Positions 33,317 through 43,033 are shown, numbered from the stretch's first letter. The stretch is 64,000 nucleotides of DNA from Actinomycetota bacterium (GCA_013152275.1 JAADGS010000027.1:86658-150657), one strand, 5' to 3'. Made by a program: numbers and translations. Notes: generated from the letters alone by a model not told the origin.

Positions 33317-36028
33317 ATGACGAAATGGGTCTACGCGTTTGGCGAGGTGGCGGACGCAGAGAAGTATGCAGGTTCTTGGGACGGTGTCCGCGGCCTTCTG
33401 GGCGGCAAGGGGGCGAACCTCGCCGAGATGTCTCGGATCGGCGTGCCGGTGCCCCCCGGGTTCACGATCACGACCGAGGCCTGCAACGCGTACCTCGAGG
33501 CCGGCGAGTCATTCCCACCGGGCATGTGGGAGGAGGCGCTGGCTGCGTTGCACGCCATGGAGGAGCAGACCGGCAAGACGTTCGGCGACCCGGAGAATCC
33601 GTTGCTCGTGTCCTGTCGTTCCGGAGCGAAGTTCTCCATGCCCGGGATGATGGACACGGTGCTCAACATCGGTCTGAACGACGAGGTCGTCGAGGGAGTT
33701 GCCCGGCTCACCGGCGACCCACGGTTCGCCTATGACTCGTACCGCCGTCTCATCCAGATGTTCGGGACCGTGGTTCTCAACGTATCCGGCGAGCCGTTCG
33801 AAGAGGTTTTGGCGAAATACCGCGACCGGTTCGGTGTCACCAACGATGCCGAACTTCCGCCTGAAGCCATCAAGGAGGTTGTTGCCGAGTTCAAGGAGAT
33901 CATCCGGGATGAGGCAGGCCTCGAGTTCCCGCAAGATCCCTATCAGCAGTTGGAGTTGGCAACGGAAGCCGTGTTCAAGTCCTGGAACAGTCCGAGGGCG
34001 TACGCGTATCGCAAGGCCGCCAACATCGCCGACGATCTGGGGACTGCGGTCAACATCGTCACGATGGTGTTCGGGAACATGGGGAGCGACTCGGCGACAG
34101 GCGTGGCCATGTCGCGCAACGCCACGACCGGTGAGAAGTCGATCGAAGGCGATTACCTGGTGAACGCCCAAGGCGAAGATGTCGTTGCCGGTGGTCGGGT
34201 GACCGACCCGGTTCAGAAACTCGCAGACGATATGCCGGAGATCTGGAAACAGTTCACCGGTATCGCTCAGAAACTCGAGCACCATTACCGCGACATGCAG
34301 GACATGGAGTTCACGATCGAACGCGGGAAACTGTGGCTGCTCCAGACTCGCGACGGAAAGCGCACCGCGCAGGCGGCCGTCAAGATCGCCGTCGACTTGG
34401 TGGGGGAGAGCCTGATCACCAAGGAAGAGGCGGTGATGCGGGTCTCACCCGAACAGGTCGACTTCTTCCTGCACCCGCAATTCGAGGCGGAGTCTCGAGC
34501 GGCCGCCACCGAAGGTGGCGCGCTCGTCGCCAAAGGCCTCAACGTCTCGCCCGGCGCCGCCGTGGGCGTGGTCGCGTTCGACGCCGACCTGGCGCAGCGG
34601 TGGGCCACCGAGGAGGGCAAGCAGGTGATCATGGTGCGCCCGGAGACCAAACCGGACGATGTGCACGGGATGCTTGCCGCCAACGGCATCCTGACGAGCA
34701 GGGGCGGCAGGACATCCCACGCGGCTCTCGTCGCCCGACAGTTCGGCAAACCGGCGGTGGTAGGTGTCTCGGAGCTCGACATCGACATGGACGCCCGGTC
34801 GATGTCGGTGGGCGGCAAGACGATCAACGAGGGCGACTGGATGTCCATCGACGGATCGACCGGCGAGGTGTTCATCGGTCGTCTGGACACGAAGGTCCCC
34901 GATATTTCGGACCCGGCGCTGATGACGCTTCTCGGGTGGGCCGACGAGATCCGTCGGCTGGACGTCTGGGCCAACGCCGACTATCCACGAGATGCCGAGC
35001 GGGCTCGCTCGTATGGTGCCCACGGCATCGGTTTGTGCCGCACCGAGCATATGTTCTTCGAGCCGGAGCGCCTGCCCTATGTCCAGCAAATGATCATGGC
35101 GAAGACCGCAGAGGAGCGTGAGGCGCCACTGGCGGTGTTGCTTCCGTTCCAGCGGGACGATTTCGCCGGCCTGTTCCGGGCCATGGATGGGCTTCCGGTG
35201 ATCATCCGGCTGATCGACCCGCCACTGCATGAGTTCTTGCCGAGCCACGATGATCTGGAGGCCGAGTTGACCGACCTGCGTGCCAGGCTTGCCGCGGGTG
35301 AGGAAAGTGATGTGGTCCATGCGGCGATCGCCGAGAAGGAGCGGATGCTCGAACGTTCCGAAGCGCTGCGTGAATCCAATCCCATGTTGGGCTTGCGTGG
35401 TGTGCGGCTCGGTATCGAACTGCCGGAGCTGACCCGGATGCAGGTTCGGGCAATCTTCGAAGCCGCCATCCAGGTCAAGGGGGAAGGCATCGATCCACAC
35501 CCGGAGGTCATGATCCCGCTGACGAGTCACGTCAACGAACTGAAGTGGCAGCGTTCGGTGCTGGAGGACGAGGCCAAGAAAGTCATGGAAGAAAAGGGCG
35601 TGGAGGTCGACTACAAGTTCGGCACGATGATCGAGATTCCGCGTGCGGCGCTGACCGCCGACGAGATCGCCGAGTATGCCGAGTTCTTCTCCTTCGGTAC
35701 CAACGATCTGACCCAGACGACATTCGGGATCAGCCGAGATGACGCGGAGGCAGGCTTCTTGATCAGTTACTTGGAGCAGGGGATCCTGCCGGAGAACCCG
35801 TTCGCCACCCTCGACGAGGCCGGCGTCGGCAAGCTGATGCGCCTTGCCGTCGAAGCGGGAAGATCGACACATCCGGGGCTCGAAGTCGGGATCTGCGGGG
35901 AGCACGGTGGAGATCCGTCGTCTATCGACCTGTGCCATCGACTCAATCTCGACTACGTGAGTTGCTCGCCCTTCCGGGTGCCGGTTGCCCGGTTGGCGGC
36001 TGCCCAGGCGGCGGTGCGTAACCGCTGA
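33317..36028 (+). CDS. ppdK: Pyruvate, phosphate dikinase
   Basis: Full-length enzyme of 903 aa that interconverts pyruvate + ATP + Pi and PEP + AMP + PPi in the cytoplasm. The N-terminal nucleotide domain has LLGGKGANLAEMSRIGVPVPPGFTI and CRSGAKFSMPGMMDTVLNIGL. The swivelling histidine domain has GGRTSHAALVAR with His468 as phospho-carrier. The C-terminal PEP/pyruvate barrel has GLCRTEHMFFE, NPMLGLRGVRLG, SFGTNDLTQTTFG and GICGEHGGDPSS. ATG 33317 is supported by GAGGAG 6 nt upstream. The enzyme fits gluconeogenic growth or PPi-based glycolysis. No regulatory-protein (PDRP) gene is adjacent. A strong terminator follows. Confidence 0.97.
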   Translation: MTKWVYAFGEVADAEKYAGSWDGVRGLLGGKGANLAEMSRIGVPVPPGFTITTEACNAYLEAGESFPPGMWEEALAALHAMEEQTGKTFGDPENPLLVSCRSGAKFSMPGMMDTVLNIGLNDEVVEGVARLTGDPRFAYDSYRRLIQMFGTVVLNVSGEPFEEVLAKYRDRFGVTNDAELPPEAIKEVVAEFKEIIRDEAGLEFPQDPYQQLELATEAVFKSWNSPRAYAYRKAANIADDLGTAVNIVTMVFGNMGSDSATGVAMSRNATTGEKSIEGDYLVNAQGEDVVAGGRVTDPVQKLADDMPEIWKQFTGIAQKLEHHYRDMQDMEFTIERGKLWLLQTRDGKRTAQAAVKIAVDLVGESLITKEEAVMRVSPEQVDFFLHPQFEAESRAAATEGGALVAKGLNVSPGAAVGVVAFDADLAQRWATEEGKQVIMVRPETKPDDVHGMLAANGILTSRGGRTSHAALVARQFGKPAVVGVSELDIDMDARSMSVGGKTINEGDWMSIDGSTGEVFIGRLDTKVPDISDPALMTLLGWADEIRRLDVWANADYPRDAERARSYGAHGIGLCRTEHMFFEPERLPYVQQMIMAKTAEEREAPLAVLLPFQRDDFAGLFRAMDGLPVIIRLIDPPLHEFLPSHDDLEAELTDLRARLAAGEESDVVHAAIAEKERMLERSEALRESNPMLGLRGVRLGIELPELTRMQVRAIFEAAIQVKGEGIDPHPEVMIPLTSHVNELKWQRSVLEDEAKKVMEEKGVEVDYKFGTMIEIPRAALTADEIAEYAEFFSFGTNDLTQTTFGISRDDAEAGFLISYLEQGILPENPFATLDEAGVGKLMRLAVEAGRSTHPGLEVGICGEHGGDPSSIDLCHRLNLDYVSCSPFRVPVARLAAAQAAVRNR

Positions 36029-36046
36029 CCACATGTGCATCGAGAG

Positions 36047-36076
36047 GAGAGGGGCGCCCGGCCGGGCGCCCCTCTC
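36047..36076. terminator. GC-rich terminator after ppdK
   Basis: Perfect 30-nt palindrome (arms GAGAGGGGCGCCCGG), 18 bp past the ppdK stop and 23 bp from the end of the converging DUF5667-like gene. No T-tract. Confidence 0.75.
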
Positions 36077-36099
36077 GAGTGGATGATTGCGGGCGGTAT

Positions 36100-37095
36100 C
36101 TATGGATGTGTGGTTCCCGGGCCTGCACCGTTTCCGCCCGAACCGCCGGAGCTGTCTCCGAGGCCGGCGTCAGAACCGGGCGTGGCGGGCATGGTCGTGG
36201 GGGTCGCCGGCATGGGCGGCATTACCGGGACGGTGATCGTCGGTCTGGTCGGCATTACCGGGACGGTGATCGTTGGTTTGGTCGGCATCTCGGGGATGGT
36301 GATCGTCGGACCAACCGGCATCTCGGTGGTGGTCGTCGTCGACCGTCCCACTTCTTGCCTCATCTGGTGGGTCATCTCTCGGGTCGTCTCTCGAACTTGG
36401 CGTGCCGTTTCCGCCACATGCTGAACGTTGATGTCCTGCTGCTGCATCTCTTGAGAGATGAGTCGCAGCATCTCGGCCACTTGATCCCGGTACTCCTGGG
36501 TCGCCTGGTACCCCTTGGTGTCGGTGTGCTGGGTGGCGACATGCGTAGCCGCCTCCTCGAGCGCGGAAGCGGCCTGCTCGAGACCGCGGTCGTGATCGGC
36601 TCTGCCGATCGCCTTTCCTGCGAACTCGAGCCCTTCTGCGATGTGGTCTTGAGCAACGAGTCGCTGTGCTTCTTGGAGCCGTTCGGTGGTACCGCCGTTG
36701 AAGAGGCCGACATGCTCGAGAGCGATGTCGACTCCGTACAACGGGTCGCCGGGCGCGGACTGATTCGCGACGGCGCCGACCCCACCCGTCACGGCGGCCA
36801 GCGCAACAGATGCAGCCAGCACTTTGGTCAGGATGGTGAATATGAAACTTGTGAACACGGTACGTCTCCTCCATCGATATCTCTTTGATTCCCGGCTTCT
36901 GGCCGGGCGTGGGGAGAGACGGGCGGCTTCCGCAGCCGCGGCGATCTGCCGGGCACCCATCGCCGGATCGACGGATTCGGTACCGGTGTCCCGTATCCGC
37001 TCGACCAGCGCCGCGATATCGGCGAGGTCGATCGGAGCGGTCCCGTTGAGGATCGCTTCGATCTCCTGGTCGCTGAGGCTGTGGAATGTTGCCAT
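36100..37095 (-). CDS. DUF5667-like membrane protein, putative anti-sigma partner
   Basis: 331 aa. A short acidic N-terminal cytoplasmic region, one membrane segment (FTILTKVLAASVALAAVTGGVGAV, ~105-128), then a helical extracytoplasmic domain with DUF5667-like features (SAPGDPLYGVDIALEHVGLF, ERLQEAQRLVAQDHIAEGLEFA). The tail has three 11-residue repeats of the form PTITVPVMPTR and a Gly/Pro-rich end. It follows an ECF sigma gene by 26 bp and so may be its membrane anti-sigma factor; the usual zinc-binding HxxxCxxC anti-sigma motif is absent. ATG 37095 is chosen because the frame upstream overlaps the sigma gene. Confidence 0.75.
   Translation of the reverse strand: MATFHSLSDQEIEAILNGTAPIDLADIAALVERIRDTGTESVDPAMGARQIAAAAEAARLSPRPARSRESKRYRWRRRTVFTSFIFTILTKVLAASVALAAVTGGVGAVANQSAPGDPLYGVDIALEHVGLFNGGTTERLQEAQRLVAQDHIAEGLEFAGKAIGRADHDRGLEQAASALEEAATHVATQHTDTKGYQATQEYRDQVAEMLRLISQEMQQQDINVQHVAETARQVRETTREMTHQMRQEVGRSTTTTTEMPVGPTITIPEMPTKPTITVPVMPTRPTITVPVMPPMPATPTTMPATPGSDAGLGDSSGGSGGNGAGPGTTHP
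36203..36310 (-). repeat. 33-bp in-frame repeats in DUF5667-like gene
   Basis: Three near-identical units of about 33 bp encode the repeated Pro/Thr/Met motif of the extracytoplasmic tail. Confidence 0.7.
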
Positions 37096-37121
37096 CTCGT
37101 GTTTGTTACCGTTCGGGCGTC

Positions 37122-37682
37122 TCAAAGGGGTACGTCCTTTGTGAGTTCTTTTCGGAGGGCGTTCAGCCCCCGGCGTTGGAGCGCCTTGACGGCGCCGGGA
37201 CGCTTTCTCAGGATGTGCGCGATCTCCGTCACGGTGAGCCCCCCGATGATGCGCAGCGTGAGGACGTCACGTTGGTCATGCGAGAGACCTTCGAGCCTTC
37301 GTCGAATATCTCCCGTGGCCAGGCCCGTCATCGCTTCGGCCTCGGCAGACTGCCGGGGGTCCGATAGCGCGTCGAGTTCCCGGTCCTCTCCGATGAGACG
37401 TTCCTTGCGTCGGGATCCTCTGCGTCGCTCATCGATGAGACGGTGGTGGGCGACCATGAAGACCCAGGAGCGAAACGCGGCCTCGTCACCTTTGAACGTG
37501 CCGATGTTCCGGGCCAGTTGAAGGAATACGTCGCCAAGGCGGTCTTCAGGGTCGGAGGCGCCACGCGATCTGAGGTAGCCGAGGACCTGTCCGGCGAGGT
37601 CGTGGTAGAGCGCTTCCCACGCCCAGTCGGCCCCCGTTTGGGCGGCGGCGAGTACAGAGTCGAAACTTGGCCCGATCACCAT
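37122..37682 (-). CDS. ECF RNA polymerase sigma factor
   Basis: 186 aa. Region 2 is recognisable in YHDLAGQVLGYLRSRGASDPEDRLGDVFLQLARNI and AAFRSWVFMVAHHRLIDERRR. Region 4 is GLSHDQRDVLTLRIIGGLTVTEIAHILRKRPGAVKALQRRGLNALRK. ATG 37682 lies 7 nt after TACTCT (plus-strand 37690-37695), so it is probably leaderless. The downstream membrane protein is a candidate regulator. Confidence 0.92.
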   Translation of the reverse strand: MVIGPSFDSVLAAAQTGADWAWEALYHDLAGQVLGYLRSRGASDPEDRLGDVFLQLARNIGTFKGDEAAFRSWVFMVAHHRLIDERRRGSRRKERLIGEDRELDALSDPRQSAEAEAMTGLATGDIRRRLEGLSHDQRDVLTLRIIGGLTVTEIAHILRKRPGAVKALQRRGLNALRKELTKDVPL

Positions 37683-37852
37683 GTGGAGAAGAGTATGCCT
37701 GCGTCTGCAATCGCCAAATCGGCCGGAACGATTGACGGGCGGGATTGTGCGTCTCCCTCGGATGTCGCGGCGGACCGCATCGGTGCAGGGCCTCCGTGCA
37801 TGCACTGGTTACCGCCGGACGGTAACAAAAGGGTACGGCCGCCCCCCACTTT

Positions 37853-37909
37853 CATTGAACCCAGGGCTCAGGGGGGTCGCCACGACCCCTACGAGCCCAG
37901 GGTTCAATG
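37853..37909. repeat. Conserved 50-bp palindrome, copy 3 (terminator-like)
   Basis: Arms CATTGAACCCAGGGCTC and GAGCCCAGGGTTCAATG, complementary except one A-A pair. The centre matches copy 2 (AGGGGGGTCG and CGACCCCTAC). It ends 20 bp past the stop of the YwiC-like gene, on the promoter side of the sigma gene. Confidence 0.9.
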
Positions 37910-37928
37910 AGTGTCGGCCGCCAAGGGT

Positions 37929-38717
37929 CTACCAGCCGACCCAGACTCCGATGGCGGTGAGCAGTGCAACCATCAGGCCGACGCCCATCTGCGTCCAACC
38001 GACGACTTTGGCCGGAACCGGCGGCCTGGTCAGCGAGACGACGGCGATGATTCCGAGCAGGCCGATCGCGACGACACCGAGCCAGGGGACCACTCCGGCG
38101 GCTGCGCCTGCCGCAACGACTCCGACGGCGGCGACCTGCACGATGTAGATCCGCGTTCGATCGACGGACTTGTCCTTGAACCTGCGGACCATGCCCCGTG
38201 CAAGGACGATTGCGGCGATGTCTCTTGCCGCGAGGATGAGCCAGAGGCCGAACGCGGGGATCCACTCCCATCCTGCCCCCATTGCGATCGCCGCCACGGT
38301 GGAGCCCATTGCGATCGATCCGGCCAGTTGTGGGGCCAGCGCGCGGTTGTGGCTGTGGGCGTCCGCCCGCAGGGCGAACGCCGCAAAGGGCACTGCGACG
38401 AGCAGCGGCCACCAGAACGGGCCGCGAGTGGTGGTGATCGCACCGGCGGCACCCGCGATCGCCACCACCCCGTAGACGGCCGCGACGGCAAGCGCCGTGG
38501 TGGAGCGGGGCAGCCATCGACCGCGGATGACATCGGTGGAGAAGAGTTTGACGGGTCGTCGAGCCAGGAAAACGCCGAGTGCGGCCGCCGCGATCTCCCA
38601 GCCCGCCGCCGACGGTGCGACGAGAAGTCCCAGGAGGATCGGTTCCAGTGTGAAGCCCCACCCGCCGTGCTCGGTGGGCAGCGCCACGGACCGCACACGG
38701 GCAGAAGGAGAAGTCAT
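37929..38717 (-). CDS. YwiC-like membrane protein
   Basis: 262 aa with about eight hydrophobic segments. The N-terminal LPTEHGGWGFTLEPILLGLLVAPS is the hallmark of the YwiC-like family; GMVRRFKDKSVDRTRIY is a conserved cytoplasmic loop. B. subtilis ywiC lies near nitrate-respiration genes but its function is unknown. ATG overlaps the stop of the tag gene (ATGA). Copy 3 of the palindrome follows the stop. Confidence 0.85.
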   Translation of the reverse strand: MTSPSARVRSVALPTEHGGWGFTLEPILLGLLVAPSAAGWEIAAAALGVFLARRPVKLFSTDVIRGRWLPRSTTALAVAAVYGVVAIAGAAGAITTTRGPFWWPLLVAVPFAAFALRADAHSHNRALAPQLAGSIAMGSTVAAIAMGAGWEWIPAFGLWLILAARDIAAIVLARGMVRRFKDKSVDRTRIYIVQVAAVGVVAAGAAAGVVPWLGVVAIGLLGIIAVVSLTRPPVPAKVVGWTQMGVGLMVALLTAIGVWVGW

Positions 38718-39310
38718 CGCGGCCTCGCCGCCTCGACGGCCGGTCTGATCGAGCAGCCATCGAGGTGATCATTCACCATGCCGATGGCCTGCATGAAGGC
38801 GTAGATCACGGTCGGTCCGACGAACTTCCATCCCCGGCTGCGCAGGTCCGTGCTCAGTGCCTTGGACTCTTCGGTGACGGCGGGGATGTCGTAGGTGGGG
38901 GCCGGGCCGGGATCTGGTGCGAAACGCCACAGGTACTCTGCCAGGGATCCGAACTCGTCGATCACGTCCAGAGCAAGCCGGGCATTCGCGATCGTCGCTT
39001 CGATCTTGCCTCTGTGGCGGACGATGCCCGGATTCGCCAGGAGTCGCTCGACTGCTCCACTGCCATAGGACGCCACCGTCTCGATGTCGAAACCGTCGAA
39101 AGCTCTTCGGAAGGCTTCCCGCTTGCGCAGGATCGTGATCCAGGCAAGCCCGGCCTGAAAGGCGTCGAGGCTGATCTTCTGGAACAGGGCCCGGTCGTCG
39201 GTGACCGGAAACCCCCACTCGTCGTCGTGGTAGGCCACGTACAGGGGGTCGTCCCCCGGCCACCAGCATCGCAGGGTCCCGTCGGATCCGATTCGCAGTC
39301 GGTCGTTCAC
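38714..39310 (-). CDS. tag: DNA-3-methyladenine glycosylase I
   Basis: 198 aa, constitutive Tag-type base-excision enzyme. Zinc ligands are in place: Cys in LRCWWPGDDPLYVAYHDDEWG (with the conserved His) and His/Cys in MVNDHLDGCS. The substrate pocket block FQAGLAWITILRKREAFRRAF is typical. GTG 39310 is 7 nt after TATCAT (plus-strand 39318-39323), a leaderless start. First gene of a two-gene unit with the YwiC-like gene. Confidence 0.95.
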   Translation of the reverse strand: MNDRLRIGSDGTLRCWWPGDDPLYVAYHDDEWGFPVTDDRALFQKISLDAFQAGLAWITILRKREAFRRAFDGFDIETVASYGSGAVERLLANPGIVRHRGKIEATIANARLALDVIDEFGSLAEYLWRFAPDPGPAPTYDIPAVTEESKALSTDLRSRGWKFVGPTVIYAFMQAIGMVNDHLDGCSIRPAVEAARPR

Positions 39311-39365
39311 CGGCGAGATGATACGGGGATCGGAATCCGACAGCTTGTCGGCTGGATGCCGGAGA

Positions 39366-40865
39366 TCACTCGGCGATGGCTTCGGCGATGAACGAGACGA
39401 GATCCTCGCGCAGCCGCTCCAGCGACGGCCGGTGGATGTACATCATGTGCCCGGCCTCGTAGCGCCGTTCCGTGATGTTGGCTTCGAGCGCCTCCTCCAG
39501 TCCAAGGTGGCGCAGCGTGTAGTCGGTTGCGAAGTAGGGGGTTGCCATGTCGAAGTAGCCGGACGCGACGAACACCTTCATGTGTGGATTTCGGCTCATC
39601 GTCGACCGAAGCGTCTCAGACACGTCTACGTACGCGTTCTGGAAATCTTCGTAGTTCCAGGCCGGGTACACGTCCGGATTCAAGATCTCGTACGGAAGAT
39701 CACTCTCGTAGCCCAGGTCGCGGCGCACGTAGTCGTTCAGCATCGCTGCGAACGATCCCAGGATTGCATCGATGCTCGGGTCGTTCTCGAGCATCGATCC
39801 CACCAGGTAACGGTCGACTCCTTTGAAGCGACTGTCGATTCGACCGACCGTGTGGCCCTCGTCTCGGAGCAGTTCCTTGAGGAAGTGGAACTTCTCGATC
39901 CGGAGGTTGGATCGTTGGACGAACTCGATACTCAGACCGCTGTAGCGGGCCACCGCCGCCGCGATCTCCGCTCTTTGTTCGGAAGGGAGACGGGCGCCTG
40001 CCCACAACGCCGCCATGTACTCGCCTCCAGCAAAGGCCTCGGCATCGGCGAGCACTTCTCGAAGTGGCCGGTTCTGGAGATCTTCCTCCAGCTTGCCGTG
40101 GTACCACGCGGTTGCCGTGTAGGCGGGCAGATACAGGATGTAGGGCAGGTCGTTGCCCCGGTGGAACATGTGGGTCTTCTTGTCGACGGCAATCGTCTGG
40201 AAGTTCAGTACCGAAGAAATCAGCATGACTCCGTTCAGGTAGAGGCCGTAGCGTTCGAGGAGATGCCCGGCCAAGCCGGCGGATCGGGTCGTTCCGTAGC
40301 TCTCGCCGATCAGGAACTTCGGCGAGGCCCAGCGACCGAACCGTCCCAGGTACAGGCGGATGAAGCTGCCGACCGTCTCGATGTCGCGTGTGAAGTGATG
40401 AAACGAGGATGCTTCCTTCTCCGGAATCGCTCTGGTAAAACCGGTGCTCACGGGATCGATGAAGACGAGGTCGGCAGCGTCCAGAATCGACGCATCGTTG
40501 TCGATGAGTTGTCCTGGAGGCGGTGGCTGGTTCCCTTCATCGTCCAGGAGAACCCGCTTGGGCCCGAGGAGGCCCAGATGCAGCCACACCGAGGCCGAGC
40601 CGGGACCTCCATTGAACGCGAAGACGATTGGACGCTGCGCCGGATCGGGTGCGTCGTCGCGCGTGTACGCAACGAAGAAGAACGACGCCTTCTTCTCGCC
40701 CTCTTCCTCCTTGAGGATGATCCGCCCTGCAGTTGCCGTGTAGGCGAACGTGTCACCGCCGATCGTCGCCGTGTGGGAACTCTCCGAGAAGTGGTCTTCG
40801 ACGTGGGGTGGTGGTTCCCCCGGTGTGCCGGCCTTCTCTGCAGACTCGCTGTTGTCACTGGTCAT
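39366..40865 (-). CDS. Serine carboxypeptidase-like protein (peptidase S10)
   Basis: 499 aa, alpha/beta hydrolase of family S10. FAFNGGPGSASVWLHLGLLGP forms the oxyanion hole, GESYGTTR contains nucleophile Ser189, GYFDMATPYFA contains the Asp and RYEAGHMMYIH the catalytic His. No signal peptide is visible: the N-terminus is acidic (MTSDNSESAEKAG), so it is probably cytoplasmic, which is common for bacterial members. ATG 40865 lies 6 nt after TACCCT (plus-strand 40872-40877). Confidence 0.9.
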   Translation of the reverse strand: MTSDNSESAEKAGTPGEPPPHVEDHFSESSHTATIGGDTFAYTATAGRIILKEEEGEKKASFFFVAYTRDDAPDPAQRPIVFAFNGGPGSASVWLHLGLLGPKRVLLDDEGNQPPPPGQLIDNDASILDAADLVFIDPVSTGFTRAIPEKEASSFHHFTRDIETVGSFIRLYLGRFGRWASPKFLIGESYGTTRSAGLAGHLLERYGLYLNGVMLISSVLNFQTIAVDKKTHMFHRGNDLPYILYLPAYTATAWYHGKLEEDLQNRPLREVLADAEAFAGGEYMAALWAGARLPSEQRAEIAAAVARYSGLSIEFVQRSNLRIEKFHFLKELLRDEGHTVGRIDSRFKGVDRYLVGSMLENDPSIDAILGSFAAMLNDYVRRDLGYESDLPYEILNPDVYPAWNYEDFQNAYVDVSETLRSTMSRNPHMKVFVASGYFDMATPYFATDYTLRHLGLEEALEANITERRYEAGHMMYIHRPSLERLREDLVSFIAEAIAE

Positions 40866-41148
40866 GGGTCCAGGGTAACGCCCGTTGAAGGTTGGGCGTT
40901 TGCGAAACTCGAGACGGTTTCACCGATGCGCGCACGTTCACGGAACGATTCGAGCGCCGTGCGCACAGGCACCCGGCCGGCGTGTCGCGTCGGCCTTCGA
41001 GACCCCTGAACCGATCGGCCCCACCGGTACGGATCGGCGTCGACCTCGGAGATGAGCCCCCGGGCATCTTCAGAGGACACGGCAAACAATCCGGCGTGTC
41101 AACGATGTCCTGAGGGTTGTCCGGTACCAGGCACCAGGTGCCGGAAGC

Positions 41149-42945
41149 TCAGAACTGCTCTGGCTCGAGGGCGGCAAGCAGATCGTTGCCCGCGGTGACC
41201 GCTCCGATGAGTGCCGCATCCTGGGGGAGGAGATGCTCGGCATAGAAGCGTGCCGTCACGATCTTCGCTTCGAGGAACTTCTTGTTCTCGGCTCCCTCGT
41301 CCAGCAGCGCAGACGCAGTGAGTGCCTCTCGTGCCAAGTAGTAGGCCCCGAGCGTCGATCCAAGCATGCGCAGGTAGGGGGTTGCCCCCGCGAGCGCCTG
41401 GTTCGGATCCTGCATCCCGTTCGCCGCAAGCCACCCCGTTGCCTTTTCGACCGCTTCGACTGCCGAAGACAGATTGGTGCGAATGGTGGAAAAGCGTTCC
41501 CCGGCGGCTTCGAGTTCGCCGTCGATCGATTTCATCTCGCCGATGAGTTCCATGATCGGCGCTCCGTTCGCCATGGGGAGTCTCCGTCCCACCAGATCTA
41601 TGGCCTGAATGCCGTTGGTCCCCTCGTAGATCGGGCCGATACGCGCGTCCCGGTAGTACTGAGGGATGCCGCTGTCCTCGATGAAACCCATGCCCCCGTA
41701 GACCTGTGAGGCGAGACCGGTGATCTCGATACCCATGTCGGTCAGCCACGCCTTGGTGATCGGTGTGAGCAACTCGGCGAAGAGCTGGTACTTCTCCCGT
41801 TCCGACTCATCCGTGTGGCTCGTGGCCAGATCGAAGGCGAGTGCGTTGGTGAGCTCGATGGCTCGCATCGCGTCGAGCTTCGCCTTCATCGTCATGAGCA
41901 TCCGTCGCACGTCGGGGTGCTCGATGATCGCGACGGAAACGGTCTTGGGTGCACCAATCGGTCGTCCCTGGATCCTCTCCTGTGCGTACTGCACGGCGTT
42001 CTGATAGGCGACTTCACCGATGCCGGTGCCGCTGATGCCCACCTCGACCCTGGCCGCATTCATCATCGTGAACATGTAGTGCATGCCCCTGTGCTCTTCA
42101 CCGACGAGGTAGCCGACGGCACCCTCACCGTCGTCTCCGTACGCCATCACGCAGGTCGCCGACGCCCTGATCCCCAGCTTGTGCTCGATCGACACGGTCT
42201 TCACATCATTACGTTCGCCAAGCGATCCATCCGGGTTCACGAGATACTTGGGCACCACGAACATGCTGATTCCCTTGGTGCCCGGGGGGGAGCCGGGCGT
42301 TCTGGCCAGCACCAGGTGGATGATGTTCTCGGTGATGTCCTGATCGCCCCACGAGATGAACGACTTCGTGCCGGTCAAGCGGTAGGTGCCGTCTGGCTGA
42401 GGGATCGCCTTGGTGGTGAGCGCGCCAACGTCCGATCCGGCTTGGGGCTCGGTGAGGTTCATGGTCCCGGACCATTCGCCGGACACGAGTTTCGGGACGA
42501 AGGTCGCTATCAGATCGTCCGAAGCGTGTTCGATGAGCGCGTGCGCGGCGCCCTGTGTGAGACCGAGCATGATCGAGAGGCTGGCGTTCGTGGAATCGAG
42601 CATCTCGGTGATCGCGGCGACGATGACCTGGGGGAGCTGACCGCCGCCATGTGCCTCGTCGAAGGGGGCGCTGAGCCATCCGTTCCGGGCGGCCATCTCA
42701 TAGGCTTCCTTGAACCCTTCGGGTGTGGTGACCACACCATTCGCGAAGGTTGAACCGACTTCGTCGCCCGGCTGGTTGAGGGGGAACCATTGTTCTGTCA
42801 GGAACTTGCCGGCTTCGCTGAGGATCGCGTCGACGAGGTCGGCGTCCAGCTCCGAATAGCGAGGAAGCGCGGTGAGGCGATCGAGGCCGATGAGGTGATT
42901 GAGGACGAAGCTGAATTCGTCGAGGGGTGGTGCATAGACGGTCAT
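41149..42945 (-). CDS. Acyl-CoA dehydrogenase, DmdC-like
   Basis: 598-aa FAD enzyme of the long ACAD branch that includes DmdC (methylmercaptopropionyl-CoA dehydrogenase). FAD and substrate blocks are MNLTEPQAGSDVGALTTKA and SFISWGDQDITENIIHLVLAR, and the catalytic glutamate is in IGPIYEGTNGIQAIDLVGRRL. The C-terminal ~130 residues are the extra domain of this branch. Substrate is not fixed by sequence; fatty acyl-CoA is as likely as a sulfur-containing one. The gene stands alone behind a near-consensus promoter overlapped by a palindrome. Confidence 0.92.
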   Translation of the reverse strand: MTVYAPPLDEFSFVLNHLIGLDRLTALPRYSELDADLVDAILSEAGKFLTEQWFPLNQPGDEVGSTFANGVVTTPEGFKEAYEMAARNGWLSAPFDEAHGGGQLPQVIVAAITEMLDSTNASLSIMLGLTQGAAHALIEHASDDLIATFVPKLVSGEWSGTMNLTEPQAGSDVGALTTKAIPQPDGTYRLTGTKSFISWGDQDITENIIHLVLARTPGSPPGTKGISMFVVPKYLVNPDGSLGERNDVKTVSIEHKLGIRASATCVMAYGDDGEGAVGYLVGEEHRGMHYMFTMMNAARVEVGISGTGIGEVAYQNAVQYAQERIQGRPIGAPKTVSVAIIEHPDVRRMLMTMKAKLDAMRAIELTNALAFDLATSHTDESEREKYQLFAELLTPITKAWLTDMGIEITGLASQVYGGMGFIEDSGIPQYYRDARIGPIYEGTNGIQAIDLVGRRLPMANGAPIMELIGEMKSIDGELEAAGERFSTIRTNLSSAVEAVEKATGWLAANGMQDPNQALAGATPYLRMLGSTLGAYYLAREALTASALLDEGAENKKFLEAKIVTARFYAEHLLPQDAALIGAVTAGNDLLAALEPEQF

Positions 42946-43033
42946 CGCTTCCCTTTCTGTATCACCTGGAGGACCGTGGGGTCACTCCGTGTGGATCAAC
43001 CCGGGAAACCCGGGATAGTTTGCCATTGTTTGC

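Noticed and set aside
39318-41009. 563-codon plus-strand frame
   Set aside because: It is the shadow of the S10 peptidase gene; its His/Arg/Glu-rich translation is typical of antisense frames in high-GC DNA.
41119-41142. GGTACC/GGTGCC-rich near-palindrome after the acyl-CoA dehydrogenase gene, with a similar stretch near 5195
   Set aside because: Pairing is imperfect and the two stretches are too short and different to call a repeat family.
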